Source of the DNA: Candidatus Brevibacterium intestinavium
Lineage (GTDB): Bacteria > Actinomycetota > Actinomycetes > Actinomycetales > Brevibacteriaceae
Length of the DNA stretch: 32,677 nucleotides
Assembly: GCA_019117545.1 (NCBI GenBank)
Contig: DWZN01000005.1
Location: 1-32,677 of the forward strand
Reading direction: 5' to 3'
Each line of letters begins with the position of its first letter. Position 1 is the stretch's first letter. Under the pieces are notes generated by a model. That model saw only the letters and a list, made by a program, of their open reading frames with translations. It did no database searches and was not told where the DNA came from. Of this stretch, positions 15,649 through 22,834 are shown in pieces. The translations under genes and the position numbers were made by a program.

Positions 15649-16326
15649 GTGAATGAACTGCTGACGCTTCCGTGGCAACTCACCGACGACTCCTCCCCGA
15701 TCGCCTCGCGGATGGCCGCCTGGGCCGCCCGCGAGATCATCGAACGGCGATTCGAACCCGGCGAACTGCTCACCGAGGCCGACCTCGCCGAGGCGCAGAA
15801 GGCCAGCCGCACCCCGGCTCGGGAGGCGATGCTCCAGCTCGAACGCTGGCGACTCGTCCGCCTCGTGCCGAAGAAGGGCGCCATCGTCACCACGGTCACG
15901 AGCCGAGAGCGCCGCGATCTGCTCGCCGTGCGCGCGATGTTCGAAGTCGATGCCGTCGAAGCGCTGACCGCCGCGGACGGCCTCGAAGCACTTGCGAAGG
16001 ACCTGCGCACCCTGCTCGATCATCAGCGCCGAGCGCTCGAGGCGGCCGATACCCTCGCCTTCGCCAGCGCCGACTACGCCTTCCACGCCCGGCTCATCCG
16101 CAGCGGCGGCAACAGCATCGTCGAAGAGCTGCTGACGACGATGGGCCCGCGCCTGGCCCGACTGACCTATGAGGTCGCCATCGACCATCCGGTCGGCCTC
16201 GACACCCTGCTCGACGAACACGAACGCCTGACCGATCGGGCCGAGAACGGCGACACCGCAGGATTCGGCCGCCTCGTCCACGAACACATCGCCGCCTCGC
16301 ACTTCCCGGAGAACCGCCCCCTGTGA
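15649..16326 (+). CDS. GntR-family (FCD) transcriptional regulator
   Basis: 225 residues. Winged HTH at about 15-80 (ERRFEPGELLTEADLAEAQK, SRTPAREAMLQLERWRLVRL) and an all-helical FCD effector domain with the metal-ligand residues seen in SADYAFHARLI and VHEHIAASHF. GTG 15649 has no Shine-Dalgarno upstream but stands at the predicted transcription start. It overlaps the following MFS gene by GTGA, so the two form an operon and the regulator most likely controls the transporter in response to its substrate, which FCD proteins often sense as an organic acid. Confidence 0.9.
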   Translation: MNELLTLPWQLTDDSSPIASRMAAWAAREIIERRFEPGELLTEADLAEAQKASRTPAREAMLQLERWRLVRLVPKKGAIVTTVTSRERRDLLAVRAMFEVDAVEALTAADGLEALAKDLRTLLDHQRRALEAADTLAFASADYAFHARLIRSGGNSIVEELLTTMGPRLARLTYEVAIDHPVGLDTLLDEHERLTDRAENGDTAGFGRLVHEHIAASHFPENRPL

Positions 16327-17657
16327 CCGCAGACCCCCACACCGACACCATCCCTGCTCCCGCTGAACCCGCAGCCGCCCCTTCCGTTCCCGAGGAACCC
16401 GGCACCGCGGCTTCCACCCCTGCTGAAGCCGGCACCGCGGCTGCCCCGTCCGACGGCGCAGCCCACCCTCGCCGAGGCGCCCCCTGGCTGCGTGTGGCAC
16501 CGGCGATGTTGCTGCTCGCCTGGGGCGGCAACCACTTCACACCGCTCGTCCACCTCTACGAGGAGGACGGCGGCTACGCCGTCTGGCAGGCGAACCTCCT
16601 GCTGGGCATGTACGTCGGCGGGCTCATCCCCGGACTGCTGGTCGCCTCGGCGCTGTCGGATCGGCACGGACGCAAACCGATCCTCATCTCAGGATCGCTG
16701 GCCGCGATCATCGGCAGCGTGGGCCTCGGCCTCGGATTCGACCTCTTCTGGCTGCTGTGCGCCGGGCGCGTACTGGCCGGGATCGGCGTCGGCGTGGCGA
16801 TGTCGGTGGGCACGAGCTGGATCAAGGAACTCTCCGCCCCTCCCTTCGACCACCGGGCGAACATCACCGCCGGAGCCCGCCGTCCGGCACTGACCCTGAC
16901 CCTGGGATTCGCCCTCGGCGCCGCGGTCACCGGATGCCTCGCACAGTGGGGTCCGCTGCCCGAGGTGCTGCCGTACGCCGTCCACGGTCTGCTCAACCTC
17001 GTCGCCCTGCTCATCGCGGTCACCGCGCCCGAAACCCTGCCGAAGCACCGGCGGACGGATCAGCACTGGTGGCACGGGCTGCGGATCCCGCTGGTCGGCC
17101 ACCGCACCTTCGTGCACCTGATCATGCCCGCCGCGCCCTGGGTCTTCGGCGCCGCCGGCATCGCCTATGCGGTCATGCCGGCCCTGGTCCAGGACGAACT
17201 GGGGGAGTGGACGACGCTGTACGCGACCGTGCTCACCGTGCTCACCCTCGGTGCCGGAGCGCTCGTGCAGAACCTCGTGCCGCGGATCAACCGGGTCACC
17301 GGCGGACGGGCGATCGTCGTCGGTCTCGGACTCATGAGCCTCGGCATGGCCCTCGGCGTCGCGGCCGCGCTGACGGCGGACCCGATCCTCGCCTTCGTCG
17401 TCGCCATCGTGCTCGGCCTGGCCTACGGCATCTGCGTCGTCGCCGGACTCATCCTCGTCCAGGCCATCGCCGAACCCGACGACCTCGCCGGAATCACCGG
17501 GGTCTACTACTCCCTGGCCTACTCGGGATTCCTGCTGCCCACGGTGCTCGCCGCACTGCTGCCCGTGCTCGACTACAGCCTCTCTCTGGCCGGGGTCGCC
17601 GCGATCTGCCTGACCTGCCTCGGCGCCGTGGCCCGTGCGGCGAATCGGCCGTGGTGA
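16323..17657 (+). CDS. MFS transporter with Pro/Ala-rich N-terminal extension
   Basis: 444 residues, 12 predicted membrane helices. Motif A is SALSDRHGRKPIL between TM2 and TM3. The first about 55 residues form a low-complexity Pro/Ala/Glu/Thr segment, unusual for an MFS protein and probably cytoplasmic and disordered. GTG 16323 overlaps the GntR stop (GTGA), implying translational coupling. No substrate can be assigned; the GntR-FCD partner suggests a small organic acid or related catabolite. Confidence 0.88.
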   Translation: MTADPHTDTIPAPAEPAAAPSVPEEPGTAASTPAEAGTAAAPSDGAAHPRRGAPWLRVAPAMLLLAWGGNHFTPLVHLYEEDGGYAVWQANLLLGMYVGGLIPGLLVASALSDRHGRKPILISGSLAAIIGSVGLGLGFDLFWLLCAGRVLAGIGVGVAMSVGTSWIKELSAPPFDHRANITAGARRPALTLTLGFALGAAVTGCLAQWGPLPEVLPYAVHGLLNLVALLIAVTAPETLPKHRRTDQHWWHGLRIPLVGHRTFVHLIMPAAPWVFGAAGIAYAVMPALVQDELGEWTTLYATVLTVLTLGAGALVQNLVPRINRVTGGRAIVVGLGLMSLGMALGVAAALTADPILAFVVAIVLGLAYGICVVAGLILVQAIAEPDDLAGITGVYYSLAYSGFLLPTVLAALLPVLDYSLSLAGVAAICLTCLGAVARAANRPW

Positions 17658-17707
17658 GCGAGGCTGGTGGGCCTGTCGGCCTCTGCCGCCGGGAACTAGG
17701 ATGAAAC

Positions 17708-17741
17708 CGGAATCCTCACCGCGTGCGGAATCCTCACCGCG
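17708..17741 (+). repeat. Tandem 16-bp repeat in the rarA leader
   Basis: CGGAATCCTCACCGCG occurs twice exactly (17708-17723 and 17726-17741), period 18, between the MFS stop and the rarA ribosome site. Confidence 0.85.
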
Positions 17742-17772
17742 CAGACGGGTCCATGGCGAAGGAGGTGACACA

Positions 17773-19098
17773 GTGACTCAGGAACCACCGTCCTTGTTCG
17801 AACCCGACAGTGTCGGGCGTCCCCTCGCCGATCGTCTGCGCCCGGAGACTCTCGAGGACGTGCTGGGTCAGGAGCACCTTCTCGGGCACGACGCGCCGAT
17901 CGGCCGGATGGTCGACGAGCGTCGACTGGTCTCGATGGTGCTGTGGGGGCCTCCTGGCTGTGGGAAGACCACCATTGCGCGTCTGCTCGCAGATCGCACA
18001 GGGTTGGCCTTCGAGCCCCTGTCAGCGACCTTCTCCGGAGTCGCCGAACTCCGAAGAGTCTTCCAGGCGGCTGCCAAACGCCGAGAGATCGGTCAGGGCA
18101 CGATGCTGTTCGTCGATGAGATCCACCGCTTCAACCGTGCTCAGCAGGATTCCTTCCTTCCCTATGTGGAGGACGGCACAGTGGTGCTCGTCGGCGCGAC
18201 GACGGAGAACCCCAGCTTCGAGCTCAACTCCGCACTCCTCTCCCGCTGCCAGGTGTTCGTCCTCAGGCGCCTCGACGAGCAGACGCTGACCACGCTCATC
18301 GAACGTGCCGAAGAGGCCATGGGGCGATCGCTTCCGGTCGACGATCAGGCTCGGCAGGCGATGGTGGCGATGGCCGACGGCGACGGCAGGTACCTGCTCA
18401 ACCTCATCGAGCAGCTCCAAACCGTCAGCGAGACGCTCGATACATCCGGCCTGGTCAGTTTGGTTCAGCAGCGCGCACCGGTCTACGACAAGGGTCAGGA
18501 AGGCCACTACAACCTCATCTCCGCGCTGCACAAATCCATGCGCGGATCCGACCCCGACGCGTCGCTGTACTGGTTGGCGAGGATGCTCGACGGCGGTGAA
18601 GACCCGCTCTACATCGCCCGACGCCTCGTGCGGTTCGCCAATGAGGACATCGCGATCGCCGACCCGCAGGCCGTCCACCAGGCCACGGCGGCATGGGACG
18701 TCTACGAGCGGCTCGGGTCTCCGGAGGGTGAGCTCGCGATCGCCCAGGCCGTCGTCTATCTCGCAACCGCCCCGAAGTCCGTCGCGGTCTACTCGGCGTT
18801 CAATGCCGCGAAGCGGCTGGCGAAGACGACCGGTTCCCTCATGCCGCCGGCGAACATCCTCAACGCCCCGACGAAGCTGATGAAGGACCTCGGCTACGGG
18901 GAGGGCTACGAGTACGATCCGCACACGCCGGGAGGATTCTCGGGGGCGAACTACTTCCCCGAAGAGATGGAGCCGGAGAGGCTGTACCGGCCCACCGGCA
19001 ACGGCTACGAGCGCATCATCGCCGAGAAGCTGGCCGAATGGCATCGGATGCGCACGGAGAGGCGGACGCAGGACGCGCAGGAGGACGAGGAACCGTGA
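17773..19098 (+). CDS. rarA: Replication-associated recombination protein A (AAA+ ATPase)
   Basis: 441 residues, RarA/MgsA/WRNIP1 family, an ATPase acting at stalled replication forks. Seen: RPLADRLRPETLEDVLGQEH, Walker A GPPGCGKTT (59-67), Walker B LFVDEIHRFN (112-121), sensor GATTENPSFELNSALLSRC, and the family C-terminal region with RRLVRFANEDIAIADPQA and LMKDLGYGEGYEYDPHTPGG. The frame is open for 46 codons upstream but GTG 17773 is chosen because AAGGAGGTGA (17759-17768), a near-perfect anti-rRNA match, precedes it. alaS, the frequent downstream neighbour in Gram-positives, is not next to it here. Confidence 0.95.
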   Translation: MTQEPPSLFEPDSVGRPLADRLRPETLEDVLGQEHLLGHDAPIGRMVDERRLVSMVLWGPPGCGKTTIARLLADRTGLAFEPLSATFSGVAELRRVFQAAAKRREIGQGTMLFVDEIHRFNRAQQDSFLPYVEDGTVVLVGATTENPSFELNSALLSRCQVFVLRRLDEQTLTTLIERAEEAMGRSLPVDDQARQAMVAMADGDGRYLLNLIEQLQTVSETLDTSGLVSLVQQRAPVYDKGQEGHYNLISALHKSMRGSDPDASLYWLARMLDGGEDPLYIARRLVRFANEDIAIADPQAVHQATAAWDVYERLGSPEGELAIAQAVVYLATAPKSVAVYSAFNAAKRLAKTTGSLMPPANILNAPTKLMKDLGYGEGYEYDPHTPGGFSGANYFPEEMEPERLYRPTGNGYERIIAEKLAEWHRMRTERRTQDAQEDEEP

Positions 19099-19189
19099 CC
19101 TGAGGATCGAACTGCGGGGTCGCCTCGGCGCGCCTCGACGAAGTACCACTGCGAAGACAGTTCACAACGACAAGAGAGGGACCGACACC

Positions 19190-20899
19190 ATGCTCGGAAG
19201 ATCACGCCAGCACCAATCACCAGCCGTCAGCGCATTCATCGACATCATGGGCAGCCGCCACGTGCTCACCTCGGCGAGGGCCACGGCGCCGTACGCCAAG
19301 GGCAATCGGTTCGGCGGCGGCAGCGTGCTCGCCGTGCTCAAGCCGGGCAGCCTCGTCGACATGTGGCGGGCGCTGCAGGTCTGCGTCGATCACGACCTCA
19401 TCGTCATTCCCCAGTCGGCCAACACCGGCCTGACCGGCGGTTCCGGGCCCGGCGCGCAGGACTACGACCGCGAGATCGTCATCATCTCGACCCTGCGGCT
19501 CAATCAGATCCACCTCATCAACGACGCTCGCGAGGCCGTGTGCCTGGCCGGATCCACCCTCTACGAACTCGACGAGGCGCTCGCCCCGCTCGGTCGCGAA
19601 CCGCATTCGGTCATCGGCTCGTCCTCGATCGGGGCCTCGGTCATCGGCGGCATCGCCAACAACTCCGGCGGCAGCCAGGTCCGCAAGGGTCCGGCGTTCA
19701 CGAAGCATGCGATCTTCGCCCGCGTCACCGAGGAGGGCCGACTCGAACTGGTCAACCACCTCGGCGTCGAACTCGGTGACGATCCCGCCCACATCCTCGA
19801 CAAGCTCCAGCGCGGCGACTGGTCCCCGGCGGACGTCACCCCGCCGCCGGAGGACACGATGGAGACCGAGTACGGCGAGCACGTGCGCGAGATCGTCGAT
19901 TCGCCCGCCCGCTTCAACGCGAACCCGAAGTTCCTCTACGAAGCCTCCGGTTCGGCCGGCAAGCTCATGGTCTTCGCCGTGCGCACCCGCACCTTCCCGA
20001 AGGTGACGGGCGCGACCACGTTCTACGTCGGCACGAACTCTCCGGCCGAGCTCGAGGATCTGCGCCGGGCGATCCTGACCTCGGACATGCCGCTGCCGGT
20101 CTCCGGGGAGTACATGGGCCGGCCCTCGTTCGACCTCGCCGAGAAGTACGGCAAGGACACGTTCGTGTCGATCAAGCATGCCGGCAGCCGTGAGCAGATC
20201 AAGCTCTTCGCGCTGAAGAACTGGGCCAACGGTGTGTTCGCGAAGCTGCCGTTCTTCGGGCAGACCGTTGCCGATACGATCGCCCAGCGGGCCTTCGGTC
20301 TGCTCCCGCAGCAGCTGCCGGAGCGGATGCTCAAGTTCCGCGATCGGTTCGAGCACCACCTCCTGCTCGTCGTCAGCGGTGAGGAGAAGGACAGGATGGG
20401 CGCCTTCCTCGACGACTTCTTCGCCGAGGCGGGGCATGAGGGGGATTACTTCGTCTGCACGGACGACGAGGCTCAGTCCGCGATGCTCCACCGCTTCGGG
20501 GCCGCAAGTGCCGCGACCCGGTACTTCAATCTCAACCGCGACGAGTCGGCGGACATGATCACCTTCGATGTGGCGCTGCGCCGCGACGAGGACGACTGGC
20601 TCGAAGTCCTGCCCGACGAGATCGCCGATCAGCTGCACATCAGCTCCTACTACGGTCATTTCTTCTGCCATGTCCTCCACCAGGACCATGTGGCGAAGAA
20701 GGGCGTCGACCCGGTGGCGCTGAAGAAGCAGATGATGGAGCTGCTCGAGGCCCGCGGGGCCGCCGTGCCCGCCGAGCACAACTACGGCCGCCTCTACCGT
20801 GTGCCGGAAGAGATGGAGGCCCACTTCAAGGAACTCGACCCCTGCAACGTCTTCAACCCGGGAGTCGGCGAGACCTCACCGCGCAAGAACTGGGCGTAA
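19190..20899 (+). CDS. dld: Quinone-dependent D-lactate dehydrogenase
   Basis: 569 residues, very close in length to E. coli Dld (571), a peripheral membrane flavoenzyme passing electrons from D-lactate to quinone. The N-terminal half is the FAD-binding type 4 (PCMH) domain: RFGGGSVLAVLKPGSLVDMW, IPQSANTGLTGGSGP, SVIGSSSIGASVIGGIANNSGG. The C-terminal half is the membrane-binding Lact-deh domain ending HNYGRLYRVPEEMEAHFKEL and LDPCNVFNPGVG. ATG 19190 follows GAGAGGGA. Single gene; no lactate permease adjacent. Confidence 0.95.
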   Translation: MLGRSRQHQSPAVSAFIDIMGSRHVLTSARATAPYAKGNRFGGGSVLAVLKPGSLVDMWRALQVCVDHDLIVIPQSANTGLTGGSGPGAQDYDREIVIISTLRLNQIHLINDAREAVCLAGSTLYELDEALAPLGREPHSVIGSSSIGASVIGGIANNSGGSQVRKGPAFTKHAIFARVTEEGRLELVNHLGVELGDDPAHILDKLQRGDWSPADVTPPPEDTMETEYGEHVREIVDSPARFNANPKFLYEASGSAGKLMVFAVRTRTFPKVTGATTFYVGTNSPAELEDLRRAILTSDMPLPVSGEYMGRPSFDLAEKYGKDTFVSIKHAGSREQIKLFALKNWANGVFAKLPFFGQTVADTIAQRAFGLLPQQLPERMLKFRDRFEHHLLLVVSGEEKDRMGAFLDDFFAEAGHEGDYFVCTDDEAQSAMLHRFGAASAATRYFNLNRDESADMITFDVALRRDEDDWLEVLPDEIADQLHISSYYGHFFCHVLHQDHVAKKGVDPVALKKQMMELLEARGAAVPAEHNYGRLYRVPEEMEAHFKELDPCNVFNPGVGETSPRKNWA

Positions 20900-20910
20900 G
20901 CGCGGCGTTC

Positions 20911-21124
20911 GGCCGGGTGCCGGCGGACGTGGGCGCGGCCAGCCGGGTGCCGGTAGTGGGGGTGCACGCTGTCCGATGCACAGCGCACCGTTGGCCTCAG
21001 CTCCCACCCTCAGCGTCACAACGCCCTGTCCTGTGTGCACCCCTCACCGTCAGCGCCATAACGCCCCGGTGCAACGAGTAGTTTCGCCGCTGACGGTGAG
21101 AGATGGTCGGCCTCGCCGAGGCGG
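20911..21124. repeat. Intergenic dyad and repeat field after dld
   Basis: About 260 bases between the convergent dld and membrane-protein genes hold no gene but several repeats: GCCGGGTGCCGG exactly twice, 30 bases apart (20911-20922, 20941-20952); CAGCG(T/C)CA(C/T)AACGCCC twice (21011-21026, 21051-21066); a perfect 13-bp inverted repeat CTCACCGTCAGCG / CGCTGACGGTGAG (21043-21055, 21088-21100); and the palindromic CCTCGCCGAGGCGG (21111-21124). The 13-bp dyad could act as a bidirectional terminator despite its 32-base loop; the rest resembles a dispersed intergenic repeat element. Confidence 0.7.
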
Positions 21125-21159
21125 ATGTCCCGACGGCGCCAGAGCCGAGAGCGTCCTGC

Positions 21160-21729
21160 TCAGTCTTCGTCCTCGATGTCGGCGGCTGAAGCGATCTCGC
21201 GGCGGGCCTGCTTGATCTTGCGCGAACGCGAGATCGACATCGCCACGATGGCACCCGCGAATCCGACTGCCGCTCCGATGGCGATCGAGGTGGAGCTGGT
21301 CAGTCCGCTCAGGTCGCTTCCCAGGCCGACGTCGATGAGCGGATGACCGGTGGTCATGTGGAAGACGATGGCTGCGACCCATGCAATGGCGAACACGGCA
21401 CCGAGGATGTAGGAGATGAGCAGCCGGTGAGGCGACACGCGTGCCATGGCCAGAGAGAAGTCCACGTTCTCGCGTTTGCAATAGGCCGAGACCGCCATGC
21501 CGGACACGCCCGAGGCCAGGACGATCAGCGCCGTCCACATTCCGCCGCCGATGACGGCGAAGATGACGCCGAGGGCGAAGAACACATAGGTCGAGACGAT
21601 CGAGCCGAACGTGTACGCCCGGAGGATGACCTCACGTTCCCGTTCGTCTCCCATGGACGGATCGTCGAAGCCGGCGATTCTGTCGGCCAATTCGTTGGTG
21701 CGAGGCTTCTTTCCGCTGCTGGTGTTCAT
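21160..21729 (-). CDS. Small multi-pass membrane protein partnered with HTH regulator
   Basis: 189 residues with about four transmembrane helices: two near 43-80 (STYVFFALGVIFAVIGGGMW, ALIVLASGVSGMAVSAY), one near 105-125 and one near 150-170 (SIAIGAAVGFAGAIVAMSI), with a charged N-terminus and an acidic C-terminus. Family not recognised. Its ATG overlaps the stop of the upstream HTH gene (ATGA), so the pair is translationally coupled. Small XRE regulators paired with multi-pass membrane proteins are widespread in Gram-positives; some sense envelope or antimicrobial stress (inference only). Confidence 0.85.
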   Translation of the reverse strand: MNTSSGKKPRTNELADRIAGFDDPSMGDEREREVILRAYTFGSIVSTYVFFALGVIFAVIGGGMWTALIVLASGVSGMAVSAYCKRENVDFSLAMARVSPHRLLISYILGAVFAIAWVAAIVFHMTTGHPLIDVGLGSDLSGLTSSTSIAIGAAVGFAGAIVAMSISRSRKIKQARREIASAADIEDED

Positions 21730-21938
21730 TGGGCTTCCTCCTGAAGCGAGAAGATCTCTTCCACGGTGGTGTCCAGGGCTCGGGCGATCCGCAGAGCGAG
21801 ATAGACGCTGGGCGCATAGTCGCCGCGCTCGGTGGCGATGATCGTCTGTCGGGATACGCCTGTCAGCTGTGCCAGCTGGGCCTGAGTGAGTCCGGACGCC
21901 TTGCGAATCTGCTTGAGGTCCGAAGTCTGCACTTCCAT
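21726..21938 (-). CDS. Small XRE/Cro-type helix-turn-helix regulator
   Basis: 70 residues that are essentially one HTH domain: DLKQIRKASGLTQAQLAQLT, GVSRQTIIATERGDYAPSVY, LALRIARALDTTVEEIFSL. This is the YgzD/YozG-like group of compact regulators. ATG 21938 is preferred to upstream in-frame starts because AGGGG lies just before it and the HTH begins at once. It is the first gene of a coupled pair with the membrane protein. Its promoter carries a perfect dyad (21979-22010), so autorepression is likely. Confidence 0.88.
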   Translation of the reverse strand: MEVQTSDLKQIRKASGLTQAQLAQLTGVSRQTIIATERGDYAPSVYLALRIARALDTTVEEIFSLQEEAQ

Positions 21939-21978
21939 ATCGCCCCTAGATGTCAATTTCTCTTTACATAAAAAGTAC

Positions 21979-22010
21979 AGCATCTTTGACACCCCCATGT
22001 CAAAGATGCT
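21979..22010. promoter_or_regulatory. Perfect 13-bp operator dyad before the HTH/membrane operon
   Basis: AGCATCTTTGACA (21979-21991), six-base spacer, TGTCAAAGATGCT (21998-22010): exact complements. TTGACA/TGTCAA also recurs just outside (near 21950 and 22010-22015). Read on the minus strand the arms supply a TTGACA -35 hexamer, so a protein bound to the dyad would cover the promoter. The region is distinctly AT-rich compared with its surroundings. Confidence 0.7.
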
Positions 22011-22131
22011 TGACATCTGTTTCGCCGCCGCGCATCGGAGGCGGCATATCCTTCCGGTGCTGTGATGTGACGCTTGCCCTGAGTGGTGGTGGCGCGTCCG
22101 TCCTGTCGCCGAGGGCTGCGCGTCCGTCCTG

Positions 22132-22743
22132 TTATTGCGGCTTGTCCTCCGGCGCGCTCTCCTCGAGCCCTCCTTCCGCAGGCGTGCCCTCCTCGGGCAT
22201 GTGGGTGTGCATTCGCACTCCCTCGTTGTTGAAGATGCTCAGGATCTGAGCCGAACGCTTGCCCGCGGCGAACATGGCGTGCGGGACCCGCGTGTCGAAC
22301 TCGGCCGCTTCGCCGCGGGCGAGCACGAGGTCCTGATCGCCGAGGAGCAGCCGGAGTCTGCCCGAAAGGACGTAGAGCCATTCGTATCCGTCGTGGACCC
22401 GCAGCTCCGGGGGACTGGTCACGGGCGGATAGGTGATCTTGTACGTGGCGATCGGCGCTCCTTCGGGCGCCAGCGGCACGATGACCATCCCGTTTCTGTG
22501 GATGCTCGGGCGGCGAACTCGCGGATCGGAGGCCGCGGGCGTCACGAGGTCATCGAGGCTGATCCCGAGCTGGCGGGTGAGGGGGATGAGGAGCTCGAGG
22601 TTCGCCTGCCGCTTGCCCGACTCCAATCGTGACAGGGTGCTCGTCGACATATCGGCTCGGGAGGCCAGGTCCTCGAGCGTCCAGCCGCGACTGCTGCGCA
22701 GCGCCCGCAGTCGTGCGCCGATGTGTTTGATCTCGTCGACCAT
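22132..22743 (-). CDS. XRE-family regulator with C-terminal cupin sensor domain
   Basis: 203 residues. HTH at about 5-65 (IGARLRALRSSRGWTLEDLA, SRADMSTSTLSRLESGKRQA) and a cupin_2 domain at about 100-180 (VHDGYEWLYVLSGRLRLLLG, ARGEAAEFDTRVPHAMFAAG), then an acidic tail. Related regulators (SutR/PuuR type) sense small metabolites in the cupin barrel. ATG 22743 is chosen for its GGGGGA ribosome site; upstream in-frame sequence is promoter DNA. It is divergent from the oxidoreductase/methyltransferase fusion, 91 bases apart, with TGCAA repeats between, so it is almost certainly that gene's regulator. Confidence 0.92.
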   Translation of the reverse strand: MVDEIKHIGARLRALRSSRGWTLEDLASRADMSTSTLSRLESGKRQANLELLIPLTRQLGISLDDLVTPAASDPRVRRPSIHRNGMVIVPLAPEGAPIATYKITYPPVTSPPELRVHDGYEWLYVLSGRLRLLLGDQDLVLARGEAAEFDTRVPHAMFAAGKRSAQILSIFNNEGVRMHTHMPEEGTPAEGGLEESAPEDKPQ

Positions 22744-22787
22744 GATCGTCTTTCCCCCTGCTCCCGAAGCATTCTTTTTGCTGATTC

Positions 22788-22812
22788 TGCAAGAACTATT
22801 GCAAAACTGCAA
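22788..22812. promoter_or_regulatory. TGCAA repeat operator between XRE-cupin gene and fusion gene
   Basis: TGCAA occurs three times in 25 bases (22788-22792, 22800-22804, 22808-22812), the outer two as CTGCAAG and the middle as TTGCAAA. It lies midway between the two divergent starts. Confidence 0.5.
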
Positions 22813-22834
22813 GCCTGGCGCGGACTATGGTGGC

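Noticed and set aside
17635..17772. N-terminal extension of rarA
   Set aside because: Would overlap the MFS gene and read through the tandem repeat; a near-perfect ribosome site defines GTG 17773.
19217..20824. 535-codon minus-strand frame antisense to dld
   Set aside because: Shadow of a strongly biased gene; no recognisable domain.
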